In this document: positions 1 to 7,392 of the stretch, piece by piece | How the letters are laid out: the number at the start of each line of letters is the position of its first letter | Numbering within the stretch: position 1 is the first letter of the stretch | NCBI GenBank assembly: GCA_049516155.1 | Contig: JBEKTJ010000051.1 | Coordinates: 1 to 64,000 of the forward strand | Direction: 5' to 3' | Length of the DNA stretch: 64,000 nucleotides | Source: Bog-159 sp049516155 | Lineage (GTDB): Bacteria > Acidobacteriota > Terriglobia > Bryobacterales > Bryobacteraceae | Made by a program: the position numbers and the translations under genes | Notes under the pieces: model-generated | The model's input: the letters and a program-made list of their open reading frames with translations, nothing else | Told to the model about the DNA's origin: nothing | Databases searched by the model: none

Positions 1-165
1 TTCGCGGCCCGAGATCTGCCCCAATCCTATCAGCGCCTTCGAATCGCGCCTGGTGACCCGGATGCCGTGCATTTCCGCAAGCCGATCCACCACCCTGAAA
101 CCCAGATTGTGGGGAGTGTCGGCATATTCCTCGCCTGGATTTCCCAGGCCGGCCACCAGGAACAT
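1..165 (-). CDS. pth: Peptidyl-tRNA hydrolase (Pth), N-terminal part, truncated by window edge
   Basis: Pth recycles peptidyl-tRNAs that drop off the ribosome by cleaving the ester bond between peptide and tRNA in the cytoplasm. Only the first 55 codons are in the window. The reverse strand reads MFLVAGLGNPGEEY, followed by the TPHNLGFRVVDRL stretch, which is the conserved Pth N-terminus (GLGNPG plus the catalytic-His HNxG segment; here the usual T-R-HN is T-P-HN). The start codon lies 6 bases after the rplY stop codon, and rplY-pth is a classic bacterial gene pair, so cotranscription is very likely. The rest of the gene lies beyond base 1. Confidence 0.9.
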   Translation of the reverse strand, partial: MFLVAGLGNPGEEYADTPHNLGFRVVDRLAEMHGIRVTRRDSKALIGLGQISGRE

Positions 166-171
166 GGGGCG

Positions 172-870
172 CTACTTCTTCTTGGGCTTGGCCTCTTCGG
201 CCGCTTCTTCCTTCTTGCCCTTCTTGATGACTTCCGGTTCGGCGCCGGCGGCCGGCGTGGCGGCTTCGGCGGTGGGCGCGGCTTCAGCGGCCGGCTTCAC
301 CTCTTCGGCGCGCATGGCTACGATGTGGGCGACCACCGTATCGGGCGGCGCCAGCAGTTTCATGGAACCGCTCAAGGGCAGATCGCTGAAACGCTTGCTT
401 TGGCCCATTAGCAATTCAGTGACATCCAGCGTGAAGTGCTCCGGAATCTCGTCGGGCAGGCACTCGATTTCAGCCGCGCGCGAGATGATTTCGAGCAGGC
501 CCCCTTGCGTCTTCACGCCTTTGGGCTCGCCCGTCGTGCCAATCGGCACCGAGACGCGCAGCCGCTTGGTTAGGTCGATGCGTTTTAGATCGGCATGCAA
601 TAGCGTCCCGCGAATCGGATCGTTCTGGAAATCCACCACCATTACCGGGGTGTTTTCGCGGCCTTCGATATCCAGATTGAAGATGGTGTTGTAGCCGCCG
701 GCCGAATGTACGATCTGCAGGATCGCCTTGGGACTCACGGCCACTGGGACGGGATCTTTAAATGCGCCGTAAACCACCGCCGGAATCAATCCCCGGCTGC
801 GCGTACGGCGCGCTTCGTTTTTGCCGCGCGATTCACGAGGCTGCGCGGCCACGGTAATATCTTTTCTCAC
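172..870 (-). CDS. rplY: 50S ribosomal protein L25/general stress protein Ctc (TL5 type)
   Basis: Binds 5S rRNA in the large ribosomal subunit. The 232-residue product is the long L25/TL5/Ctc form: an N-terminal 5S-binding beta-barrel domain (about residues 5-95, starting ITVAAQPRESRGKNEARRTR) followed by the C-terminal TL5 domain (about 95-185, with FTLDVTELLMGQS). It ends in a low-complexity Ala/Glu/Lys tail of about 45 residues, common in this subfamily and probably disordered. It lies between prs and pth, the usual genomic setting of ctc. A 184-base gap separates it from prs; that gap carries a cluster of palindromes which could attenuate transcription or stabilise the upstream message. 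Confidence 0.95.
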   Translation of the reverse strand: MRKDITVAAQPRESRGKNEARRTRSRGLIPAVVYGAFKDPVPVAVSPKAILQIVHSAGGYNTIFNLDIEGRENTPVMVVDFQNDPIRGTLLHADLKRIDLTKRLRVSVPIGTTGEPKGVKTQGGLLEIISRAAEIECLPDEIPEHFTLDVTELLMGQSKRFSDLPLSGSMKLLAPPDTVVAHIVAMRAEEVKPAAEAAPTAEAATPAAGAEPEVIKKGKKEEAAEEAKPKKK

Positions 871-960
871 TGCATTTCTCCTTCAAGGGGCGCAAGTCCG
901 TTAGCTTTCGCTCGTGGGTTGCGTGGCCCTAATTTCCCGTAACTAAAACACTGTTCCGTC

Positions 961-1049
961 TGGAGGGCGGCCAATCTTGGCCGCAGCCGCCTTTTAGGCG
1001 GCCAAGGCCGGCTGAGAGCCGGCTGCGGGCAGGATTGCCAGCCCTCCCA
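961..1049. repeat. Cluster of four short palindromes in the prs-rplY gap
   Basis: Four successive hairpins fill this gap. The first has stem GCGGCCA (967-973) and TGGCCGC (978-984) around loop ATCT. The second is GCCGCCT (986-992)/AGGCGGC (996-1002). The third is GCCGGCT (1007-1013)/AGCCGGC (1017-1023). The fourth is GCGGGCA (1025-1031)/TGCCAGC (1036-1042) around GGAT, with one mismatch. The first and the reverse complement of the last align with the copy inside the ispE 5' end (2924-2972), so this is a dispersed element present here twice in inverted orientation. It resembles REP/BIME structures in function class; whether it terminates or stabilises mRNA is not known. Confidence 0.75.
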
Positions 1050-1054
1050 GTTCC

Positions 1055-1999
1055 CTACAAAAACAAACTGCTCACTGAAGTCTCCTCGTGGATGGACTGA
1101 ATCGCCCTGGCCAGCAGGGGCGCCACCGAGAGAGACCTGATCTTGGTCGAATTCCTGGCTTCTTCCGACAAGGGTATCGAATCCGTAAACACAACTTCCT
1201 TTAATGACGAAGCTTCGATGCGCCCGACCGCCGGCCCGGAAAGCACGGCATGCGTGGCGCAGGCGCTCACGCTGCGGGCGCCCTGCTGCAACAACGCCTC
1301 TACGCCTTTCACCAGCGTACCGGCCGTATCGATCAGATCGTCCACCATCAAACAATTCCGTCCATCCACTTCGCCCACCACGTTCATCACTTCCGCCACG
1401 TTCGGCTTTTCGCGGCGCTTATCGATAATTGCCAGCGGCGCGTTCAGTCGCTTGGCGAACGCCCGCGCGCGCTCCACTCCGCCCGGATCGGGTGAAACCA
1501 CCGTCAGATCCGGCACGTCGAGCGGCTTGAAATACTCGATCATTACCGGCGCCGAAAACAAGTGGTCCACCGGAACGTCGAAAAACCCCTGAATCTGCGC
1601 GGCATGCAGATCGAGCGCCATGATGCGATCCGCACCCGCCCGCTCCAGCAGCGATGCGATCAATTTCGCTGAAATGGGAACCCGCGGTTTGTCTTTACGA
1701 TCCTGCCGGGCGTATCCATAATAGGGTAACACTGCGGTGATGCGATCCGCTGAGGCGCGCTTGGCGGCGTCGATCATCAGGAACAATTCCATCAGGTTGT
1801 GGTCCACCGGACGGCACGTGGGTTGGATCAGAAACAAGTCTGCGCCGCGCACATTTTCCTGGAACTGCAGGTACACTTCGCCATCGGAGAATGTCTCCAG
1901 CATCAGGTTGCCCAGTGGCAGGCCCAGGGCTGCACAGATCTCCTTCGCCAGGCACGGATTGGCGGTACCGGAGAAGATTTTCAAACGATCGGGCGTCAT
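1055..1999 (-). CDS. prs: Ribose-phosphate pyrophosphokinase (PRPP synthetase)
   Basis: Makes 5-phosphoribosyl-1-pyrophosphate from ribose 5-phosphate and ATP, feeding purine, pyrimidine, histidine and tryptophan synthesis. Visible family features are LKIFSGTANP at the N-terminus, the ATP-loop region RKDKPRVPISAK, the DLHAAQIQGFFD segment, the VVSPDPGGVERA flag region and the PRPP-binding loop VDDLIDTAGT. I chose the ATG at 1999 because it overlaps the ispE stop as ATGA, like the ispE/apt junction, and gives 314 residues, the normal length. An in-frame ATG at 2026 would add nine residues and overlap ispE by 31 bases. PRPP is the cosubstrate of the nearby apt product, which fits one operon. 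Confidence 0.95.
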   Translation of the reverse strand: MTPDRLKIFSGTANPCLAKEICAALGLPLGNLMLETFSDGEVYLQFQENVRGADLFLIQPTCRPVDHNLMELFLMIDAAKRASADRITAVLPYYGYARQDRKDKPRVPISAKLIASLLERAGADRIMALDLHAAQIQGFFDVPVDHLFSAPVMIEYFKPLDVPDLTVVSPDPGGVERARAFAKRLNAPLAIIDKRREKPNVAEVMNVVGEVDGRNCLMVDDLIDTAGTLVKGVEALLQQGARSVSACATHAVLSGPAVGRIEASSLKEVVFTDSIPLSEEARNSTKIRSLSVAPLLARAIQSIHEETSVSSLFL

Positions 2000-2988
2000 C
2001 GCCCGGATCGGCTTAACGGCGGCCATAGTTTTTCATCAATATGCGGCCGGAGCGAACGCCACCAGTGGCTGCGGTAGCGCGCCCGGCTAACCAGCGAAAT
2101 CGGGAAAACACGTTCGTCGCCAAATGATTTTGCAGCGCGATTTGCTTGTTCCCGGTTATCAAACAATCCGAAGAGCGCCGAGCCGCTTCCGGTCATCATC
2201 GCCGGGCAGGCGCCCAGCTTGATCAATCGCTGTTTCAACCGGGCAAGTTGCGGGAACTGCTCGAAAACTACTGTTTCAAAATCGTTAACGCCAGGGTGCC
2301 CCCCGCGCCCTTCAAGCTCACACCAAGTACGAGACTGGAAACTAACTATCTTATTTTGTTGCGATTCGGTTGTCAATCGGGGGGTCAGCGCACGATAGGC
2401 CGCGGCTGTGGAAACATGTACGGCAGGCGCGATCAGAAGGCCCGCCAGCGGCGCCGAATCCGGCAGCGGATACAATTCGGTGCCGCGGCCCAGTGCCACG
2501 GCCGCGCCGCCCAGCAGAAAAAACGGCACGTCGCTGCCCAACTCCGCGGCCAGTTCCATCAGGCGCGGCAGTGCGAGCGGGCGGCCGGCTAGCACGGGCA
2601 GAGCCAGCAGGACGGCGGCGGCATCCGCCGATCCGCCGCCCAGCCCTGCGCCCATCGGAATTCGTTTGCGCAACCGGAAGTCGACCTGGGCGGTGATGCG
2701 CATCGCATCCAGCGCCAGCGTGGCCGCTTTCGCTATCAGATTATTCGGTATGTCGACATCGCCCGCGATTTGAATCGTGGTGCCGCGCGCCGGGCGGAAG
2801 TCGACATTGATGATATCGGCCAGCGAGATGGTCTGGAAGATGGTTCGGATTTCGTGGTATCCGTCCGGCCGCGCGCCAAGGACGCGCAGATCCAAATTGA
2901 TCTTGGCAAGCGCCCGCAAGCGAGCCCTGGAGGGCGGGCAATCCTGCCCGCAGCCGGCTTTCAGGCCCCCCTTCTTCGGCTTACTCAT
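1996..2988 (-). CDS. ispE: 4-diphosphocytidyl-2-C-methyl-D-erythritol kinase (IspE)
   Basis: GHMP kinase that phosphorylates CDP-methylerythritol in the MEP isoprenoid pathway. The glycine-rich ATP loop PMGAGLGGGSADAAA and the N-terminal AKINLDLRVLG substrate strand are clear, and a C-terminal MTGSGSALFG motif is present. The ATG at 2988 overlaps the apt stop (ATGA). Oddly, residues about 7-24 (GGLKAGC...PSRAR) have no counterpart in usual IspE, which begins just before RALAKINL. Those codons coincide with a dispersed palindromic repeat (2924-2972). Either the repeat has been absorbed into the protein, or translation really begins at the TTG at 2919. The product is 330 residues, slightly long for the family. 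Confidence 0.93.
   Translation of the reverse strand: MSKPKKGGLKAGCGQDCPPSRARLRALAKINLDLRVLGARPDGYHEIRTIFQTISLADIINVDFRPARGTTIQIAGDVDIPNNLIAKAATLALDAMRITAQVDFRLRKRIPMGAGLGGGSADAAAVLLALPVLAGRPLALPRLMELAAELGSDVPFFLLGGAAVALGRGTELYPLPDSAPLAGLLIAPAVHVSTAAAYRALTPRLTTESQQNKIVSFQSRTWCELEGRGGHPGVNDFETVVFEQFPQLARLKQRLIKLGACPAMMTGSGSALFGLFDNREQANRAAKSFGDERVFPISLVSRARYRSHWWRSLRPHIDEKLWPPLSRSGR
2924..2972. repeat. Dispersed palindromic element inside the ispE 5' end
   Basis: Two overlapping hairpins are seen: GCCC (2924-2927)/GGGC (2932-2935) with loop TGGA, and GCGGGCA (2934-2940)/TGCCCGC (2945-2951) with loop ATCC. A GC-rich flank runs to about 2972. Compared with the copy at 967-984, the stem differs by compensating changes (GCGGGCA/TGCCCGC versus GCGGCCA/TGGCCGC), so pairing has been kept. 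Flanking bases TGGAGGGCGG and CGCAGCCG are shared. It sits exactly where the IspE protein carries an extra N-terminal segment. Confidence 0.8.
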
Positions 2989-3506
2989 CGATCGTACTTC
3001 AGCAGCGAGAAGACATCATACCCCGCCAATTTTGCGCGCCCGTTCAGAAACGTCAGTTCGATGGCGAAGGCCAGTCCGGCGATTTTGGCGCCAGCCTGCT
3101 CCGCCAACCGCGCCACGGCCGCCGCAGTGCCGCCCGTGGCCAGCAGATCGTCGACAATCAAAACCCGGCTGCCATTCGCCAGTGCATCCTTGTGCATCTC
3201 CAGGCTGTCGGTGCCATATTCCAGGTCGTAACTGACCGTCAGACATTCCGACGGCAGCTTCTTGGGCTTGCGCACAGGCACAAAGCCGGCGCCCAACGCG
3301 TACGCCAACGCGGGCGCAAAGATGAATCCGCGCGCCTCAATGCCCAGCACCATATCCACCTGCGCGTCGCGATAGTGTTCGCACAACGCGTCGATCACCC
3401 CCCGCAACCCGGCCTTGTCCTTTAACAACGTAGTGATGTCGTAAAAGAGGATGCCCGTCTTGGGAAAATCCGGCACCTCGCGGATCAGCAGCTTCAAGTT
3501 ATCCAT
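2985..3506 (-). CDS. apt: Adenine phosphoribosyltransferase
   Basis: Salvages adenine to AMP using PRPP. Hallmarks are DFPKTGILFYDITTLLKD at the N-terminus, GIEARGFIFA, and the PRPP-binding motif VLIVDDLLATGGTA. The start ATG at 3506 follows a GAGGT ribosome-binding site and gives 173 residues, the normal family length; a longer in-frame start (3569) would run into acyP. Its stop overlaps the ispE start by ATGA. It is probably the second gene of the acyP-apt-ispE-prs operon, so PRPP synthesis and PRPP use are made together. Confidence 0.95.
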   Translation of the reverse strand: MDNLKLLIREVPDFPKTGILFYDITTLLKDKAGLRGVIDALCEHYRDAQVDMVLGIEARGFIFAPALAYALGAGFVPVRKPKKLPSECLTVSYDLEYGTDSLEMHKDALANGSRVLIVDDLLATGGTAAAVARLAEQAGAKIAGLAFAIELTFLNGRAKLAGYDVFSLLKYDR

Positions 3507-3516
3507 CGGACCTCGA

Positions 3517-3801
3517 TCAAACCTCAATTTGAAAATCGGCATAGTGTTGCAGCGCGGCTTCCCGTTCATCGACGCCGCGCACGTCGGAAAAACGCGGGCC
3601 CTTGCGCAGCGCCGCGGCCAGATCGGAAAGCTTATCAGGCGGGCCTGTGGCGCACACTTCCACCCGCCCGTCGTCCAGATTACGCACGTAACCGGTCAGA
3701 CCCAGCGCGGACGCCACACGCTGCGTATAGTCGCGATAGCCGACGCCCTGCACGCGCCCGCGCACGAAGTAGAGACGTGCGGCTTGCGGCTGGCGGGACA
3801 T
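3517..3801 (-). CDS. acyP: Acylphosphatase
   Basis: Small cytoplasmic enzyme that hydrolyses acyl phosphates such as acetyl phosphate and carbamoyl phosphate. The 94-residue product has the signature GRVQGVGYRDYTQRVA with the phosphate-binding Arg, and GYVRNLDDGRVEV with the catalytic Asn. Length and motifs match the family throughout. It begins at the ATG at 3801 (MSRQPQAARLYFVRG). It ends ten bases before the apt start and is presumably the first gene of this operon. Confidence 0.92.
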   Translation of the reverse strand: MSRQPQAARLYFVRGRVQGVGYRDYTQRVASALGLTGYVRNLDDGRVEVCATGPPDKLSDLAAALRKGPRFSDVRGVDEREAALQHYADFQIEV

Positions 3802-3842
3802 GGAACAGATGAGAATAGCATGCTGAAAATGCCTGAATGCGG

Positions 3843-5525
3843 CTATTGGCTTTTGTCTTCTTCGGTCTTCTTCCGGTAGAAGCCCCCTCCCACGCTCCGC
3901 ATGAATTTGCCCCACAGCGCCTGGCCTAACTCGTGCCAGTCCTCCATGTCTTCCGGCGCCACCTGCACGTGCAAACCGGCCATTTCGTCGGTAGTCGCGG
4001 GGCCCCACACCACGCGCTTGGGCGGGTGATTCGGATTGCGCGGATTCGCATCCGAATTGTCGTATGTAAATTCCATTTCCAACCGCGTATCCGCCGGCAG
4101 TTTCACCGGCGTCGCATAGCGGTATTGCTCCTGCCAATTGAAATTCCAATCGCGAATGCGGATCAGCCACTGTTTGCGGCCGTCGGGCAAGATGGCCCAC
4201 CCTTCCATCTCCTTGCAGATGTAGTGCGCGTGCGGGATGATCCCGACAGCCTCCACATCCACGGGCGTGGTGAAGTGGTCGCGCACCTTGTACGCGCGCT
4301 CGCCTGGTGGAATGTCGATCGCATGCGACCCTAGTGCGATGTCCGCAACCCACTTGGTGGGCGGCTTATCGGTGAAGTATAAGCCCAGCGTGGATTGGTC
4401 CGTTTCGGGCTTGCCTGTGGGGTGATAGTGGATCTGCATCACCAGGTCCGAGCCTTTGCGCAGGATAAGCTGGAGACCATCCGGCATGCGGGCCGGCTGC
4501 ATGCCCGGCGTCCATCCGCCCAGCGCGCCACTGGGCAGGAAGCCCGGCGTGCCGAAGCACGAATACGATTCGCCGAACTGGCGCCCGATGTGGCCGGAAT
4601 CCAGGAGGAACAGCGCATGATGCACCACGCTGCGCGCCTCGGGGCGGAATTCCATGGCGCGCACATACTTGTCCGCGGTGAGGTGCAGCGGGATGACGAA
4701 ACACATGTATTGATCGGTGCCGTCCGCGTCAATGGCGAAAGGCTTGGGCATGCGGATGGTCATGTCCGGCGTTCCAAGCTGCCAGCCTTCCGGAAAGTGT
4801 GGGGCGGGCGGGATCTGCGCGGGGTTGCCTTGGGGCGCGCCCGCTTCGGCCCATCGCCGCAGCGTGGCGATATCGCGGTCGCGCAACCGCCGCTCGCCCT
4901 GAAAATGGCCGTAACCGGGCTCCGGCTGCCATGGCGGCATGTAACGGCTGGCAGTCACAATAGCGATCAGCTTGGCGCGCTTGGCGGCATCTTGATAAGT
5001 AAGCAGCGGAAAAGGCGCGACTTCGCCGGGATGGTGGCAGATGGCGCAGTGTTGGTAAAGAATGGGCGCCACATCGCGCGCGAAAGTGGGCGCCGCCGAT
5101 TCCAACTGGCCCGCTAGCACCTTTTCGAGCACCGGTTCGAGGCGGGTGTCGATGGCGCCGCGATAGAGCAGCACGCCGGCTGGCGAAAGCACCGCTATGG
5201 CGGGCGCCGACTCCACTTTAGCGAGCCGTGCCAGTTCCCGCTGGCGATCCACCAAGAGCGGGAAGGGCAAGCCCAATGGGCGAATGACACCGGCATCGGA
5301 GTCGACTCCGTAAAACGACACACCCCGCGGGGTGTAAGCTTTGTAGACGCGCCCCAGCTCGGGGGCGGCGGCGTCCAACGCCGTGCGATCCACGGAGACG
5401 AACACGAGCACCACGGCCTTGCTTTGGCGGAATTCAGACGGAGTGTGCCGGATGCCTTCGGTGTCCGGAAGCTGGAACGATAACGCCGCCAGCAGCAGAG
5501 CCGGCACCACGGGCAAAACAGGCAT
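3843..5525 (-). CDS. Redoxin-like/cytochrome c/PHM-like copper monooxygenase fusion protein
   Basis: Predicted exported protein with three parts. Residues 1-18 look like a signal peptide. About 20-145 form a thioredoxin/peroxiredoxin-like fold, but the expected active-site cysteine segment reads VSVDRTALDAAAP, so no redox Cys is present. Residues 160-164 (CAICH) are a c-type haem site. The rest resembles the copper type II, ascorbate-dependent monooxygenase family (PHM/DBH): SVVHHALFLLD, MQIHYHP and GIIPHAHYICKEM supply the histidines of two copper sites and a possible Met ligand. Similar fusions are common in Acidobacteria. The substrate is unknown. It is 41 bases upstream of acyP and could share its transcript, though the functions are unrelated. 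Confidence 0.8.
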   Translation of the reverse strand: MPVLPVVPALLLAALSFQLPDTEGIRHTPSEFRQSKAVVLVFVSVDRTALDAAAPELGRVYKAYTPRGVSFYGVDSDAGVIRPLGLPFPLLVDRQRELARLAKVESAPAIAVLSPAGVLLYRGAIDTRLEPVLEKVLAGQLESAAPTFARDVAPILYQHCAICHHPGEVAPFPLLTYQDAAKRAKLIAIVTASRYMPPWQPEPGYGHFQGERRLRDRDIATLRRWAEAGAPQGNPAQIPPAPHFPEGWQLGTPDMTIRMPKPFAIDADGTDQYMCFVIPLHLTADKYVRAMEFRPEARSVVHHALFLLDSGHIGRQFGESYSCFGTPGFLPSGALGGWTPGMQPARMPDGLQLILRKGSDLVMQIHYHPTGKPETDQSTLGLYFTDKPPTKWVADIALGSHAIDIPPGERAYKVRDHFTTPVDVEAVGIIPHAHYICKEMEGWAILPDGRKQWLIRIRDWNFNWQEQYRYATPVKLPADTRLEMEFTYDNSDANPRNPNHPPKRVVWGPATTDEMAGLHVQVAPEDMEDWHELGQALWGKFMRSVGGGFYRKKTEEDKSQ

Positions 5526-5626
5526 CCCTGCTATCCATGATAGAACGCCGCGGCGCCCGAAAACTCGCCGATACCTTTGCGGCGAAAATGGACTGGGGAC
5601 CGAATTCTAATATAAGATTGACTACG

Positions 5627-5854
5627 ATGTCCCCCAGTCTGGTACAGCTAGACGACAACGAAATCAAGATGCTGCTGGTGGCGATCCGGCAGGTGCAGCA
5701 CACCTTCGCAATTGCCGAACAGCAGAGCACGGCAGCCGGCGAACCGCTAGCCGGCGAATATGAAAGCATCCGGGAGGCTTACGAGCGGCTGCACCATAAG
5801 CTATCGGCGTTGGCCGGCGGAGCGGGTACGGGAAGGCCGCATATCGTGAAATAA
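5627..5854 (+). CDS. Small hypothetical protein
   Basis: Predicted 75-residue soluble protein, MSPSLVQLDDNEIKML at the N-terminus, rich in charged and Gln residues and probably helical. No cysteine pair, signal peptide or membrane segment. I took the ATG at 5627 because the region upstream (from the in-frame ATG at 5537) overlaps the promoter side of the divergent redoxin fusion gene and reads poorly as protein. No strong ribosome-binding site is seen. It runs toward the STAS gene on the other strand. Function not recognised. Confidence 0.5.
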   Translation: MSPSLVQLDDNEIKMLLVAIRQVQHTFAIAEQQSTAAGEPLAGEYESIREAYERLHHKLSALAGGAGTGRPHIVK

Positions 5855-5875
5855 GCGTGAAATAAGAAGGGCGTA

Positions 5876-6229
5876 TCAACCGCGCTGATTTGCGGCCAAA
5901 GCATCCTCCACCGTTCCGCAGAACTGGAAAACGGTATCGAGCCGGGTGACCCGAAAACACTCGCGCACGTATCCCTGTGCACCCGCCATCCACAGCTTGC
6001 CGCCGCTCTCCTGTACCTTGTTCAGGCAGTAAATGAACCGGCCAATGCCGGTGCTGTCGATGCGATTGATTCCGGTCATGTCGAAGACGATGCGCCGCAG
6101 GCCTTGCGCCAGGGCGCCGTTCAGCACCGCCTCGATTCGCTCGCCCTCCGGCCCGCGCATTACGCTGCCTTCGAGCGCGATTACCACCGTCGCCGGCGCA
6201 ACCTCTGTTTGATTGATTTCCAGTGCCAT
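5876..6229 (-). CDS. STAS-domain anti-sigma factor antagonist-like protein
   Basis: The 117-residue product is a single STAS domain of the SpoIIAA/RsbV type: MALEINQTEVAPATVVIALEG at the start, and the key segment FDMTGINRIDSTGIGRFIY, where the Ser of DSTG is the usual phosphorylation site for a partner kinase. Such proteins bind anti-sigma factor kinases. No HATPase anti-sigma kinase is seen in this window. The gene is divergent from an ECF sigma operon with a 72-base shared promoter region, but the anti-sigma there is a zinc-finger membrane type, not a usual STAS partner. Confidence 0.85.
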   Translation of the reverse strand: MALEINQTEVAPATVVIALEGSVMRGPEGERIEAVLNGALAQGLRRIVFDMTGINRIDSTGIGRFIYCLNKVQESGGKLWMAGAQGYVRECFRVTRLDTVFQFCGTVEDALAANQRG

Positions 6230-6282
6230 CCAGCGCTTTCCCCAACCAGTATATGCCGGATGGGTCTTTTTGCGGGGACCAT

Positions 6283-6292
6283 CCGTATACGG
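6283..6292. promoter_or_regulatory. Perfect palindrome CCGTATACGG in the divergent STAS/sigma promoter region
   Basis: The 72 bases between the divergent STAS and sigma-factor genes contain CCGTATACGG, a perfect 10-bp palindrome extendable to ATCC...GGGAT. It sits 9 bases before the sigma factor ATG. It could be an operator or part of a self-regulated promoter. This rests only on symmetry and position. Confidence 0.3.
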
Positions 6293-6301
6293 GATAGTGG
6301 T

Positions 6302-6913
6302 ATGATCCTCGCGGCGGCTATGAATCCGGAGGCTTTCAGCGGCACGCAAGACGCGATTGCCCGAATGCGGCGGGGCGATCCCGACGCGTTGACGGGCATG
6401 ATTTCGCGGTACCAGCACCGGCTGTATCGCTATTTGCTGCGGCTGGTGCGGGAGCCGGCGGCGGCCGACGATCTGTTCCAGCAGACCTGGCTGCGGGTGA
6501 TGGAAAAGATTGGGCGCTACGATGCGCGCCGCAATTTCGAGTCGTGGCTGTTCGCGGTGGCGCACAATTTGGCCGTCGATTCGTGGCGCGGCCAGCGCGG
6601 CGAGAGCCGCCTTGACGATGCCGACCGCGGCGATTCCGAGCCCGCCAACGAACGTCTGCGCACCGGCGAGCCCGATGCGCTGGAGCGTCTGCTGGATTTC
6701 GAACGCGGCGCGATGCTGGCGGTTTGCATGCAGGAATTGCCCACCATCCATCGCGAGGTGCTGACGCTGCGCTTTGAGGAGGATATGAAGCTGGAAGATA
6801 TCGCGGAGGTGGCCGGCATCCCGCTTTCGACGGTGAAGAGCCGGTTGCGGCGCGCGCTGGAAGGGTTGCGGACGGCAATGGATGCGCGCATTCCAGGAGG
6901 GCGGAGAGCATGA
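6302..6913 (+). CDS. ECF-type RNA polymerase sigma factor
   Basis: 203-residue sigma-70 family protein with only regions 2 and 4. Region 2 covers about residues 15-90 (YLLRLVREPAAADDLFQQTWLRVM, then FESWLFAVAHNLAVDSWR). Region 4 covers about 135-190 (LPTIHREVLTLRFEEDMKLEDIAEVAG, then PLSTVKSRLRRALEGLR), the helix-turn-helix that reads the -35 box. I chose the ATG at 6302; ATG 6320 (MNPEAF) is also possible. The stop overlaps the anti-sigma start (ATGA). ECF operons often drive their own promoter, and this one probably responds to an envelope signal passed by the membrane anti-sigma factor. Confidence 0.93.
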   Translation: MILAAAMNPEAFSGTQDAIARMRRGDPDALTGMISRYQHRLYRYLLRLVREPAAADDLFQQTWLRVMEKIGRYDARRNFESWLFAVAHNLAVDSWRGQRGESRLDDADRGDSEPANERLRTGEPDALERLLDFERGAMLAVCMQELPTIHREVLTLRFEEDMKLEDIAEVAGIPLSTVKSRLRRALEGLRTAMDARIPGGRRA

Positions 6914-7392
6914 GCGAACACGAATCCCACCAAGCGATGGCCCGGATGTTGGCGCTAGCGGCGGCCGGAGCGCTGGATGCGCAGGAGCAGCGGCGCTTGG
7001 AAGAACATGCGCGGGAATGCGCGGCATGCCGGCGCGAGATGGAAATCTGGAGCGGCTATTCGCAGGGGTTGCGGCAGCTCCCGCAGCCGTCCGTCCCCAC
7101 GCAGTTGATGGAGCGCACGCGCGCGCGGCTGGTGCAGGAGCGCGCGACGGCCGCGGACCGGCGGTGGGACGAACTGATGCTGGGGGCGCTGGTGCTGTTT
7201 GCCTGGACCGTAGGGCTGACGTTCTGGTTCGTGGCGCGCATTGTGACCGGTGGGGAGTTGGTGATTATGGGCGCGAACCTGGTGCGGTTTGGAACCTGGT
7301 CCGCGGGTTCGACTTTGCTGGTGTGGCTGACCGCGGCGGTGGCGGCCCTGGCTTTGGGAAAGCGCCGCCGCGAATTGAGGAGGGCTTTATGA
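6910..7392 (+). CDS. Membrane anti-sigma factor with zinc-binding (ZAS-like) N-terminus
   Basis: 160 residues. The N-terminal cytoplasmic part has the HxxxCxxC motif (EEHARECAACRREM, about residues 32-45) of zinc-associated anti-sigma domains. Two hydrophobic segments follow, at about 94-112 and 132-150. It presumably holds the upstream ECF sigma factor at the membrane until a signal releases it. Its start overlaps the sigma gene and its stop overlaps the next gene, so all three are translationally coupled. The partner assignment is inferred from this coupling. Confidence 0.88.
   Translation: MSEHESHQAMARMLALAAAGALDAQEQRRLEEHARECAACRREMEIWSGYSQGLRQLPQPSVPTQLMERTRARLVQERATAADRRWDELMLGALVLFAWTVGLTFWFVARIVTGGELVIMGANLVRFGTWSAGSTLLVWLTAAVAALALGKRRRELRRAL

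Noticed and set aside
867..1355. 162-residue frame ending in the rplY start region
   Set aside because: Overlaps prs in another frame and runs through the palindrome cluster; no family features.
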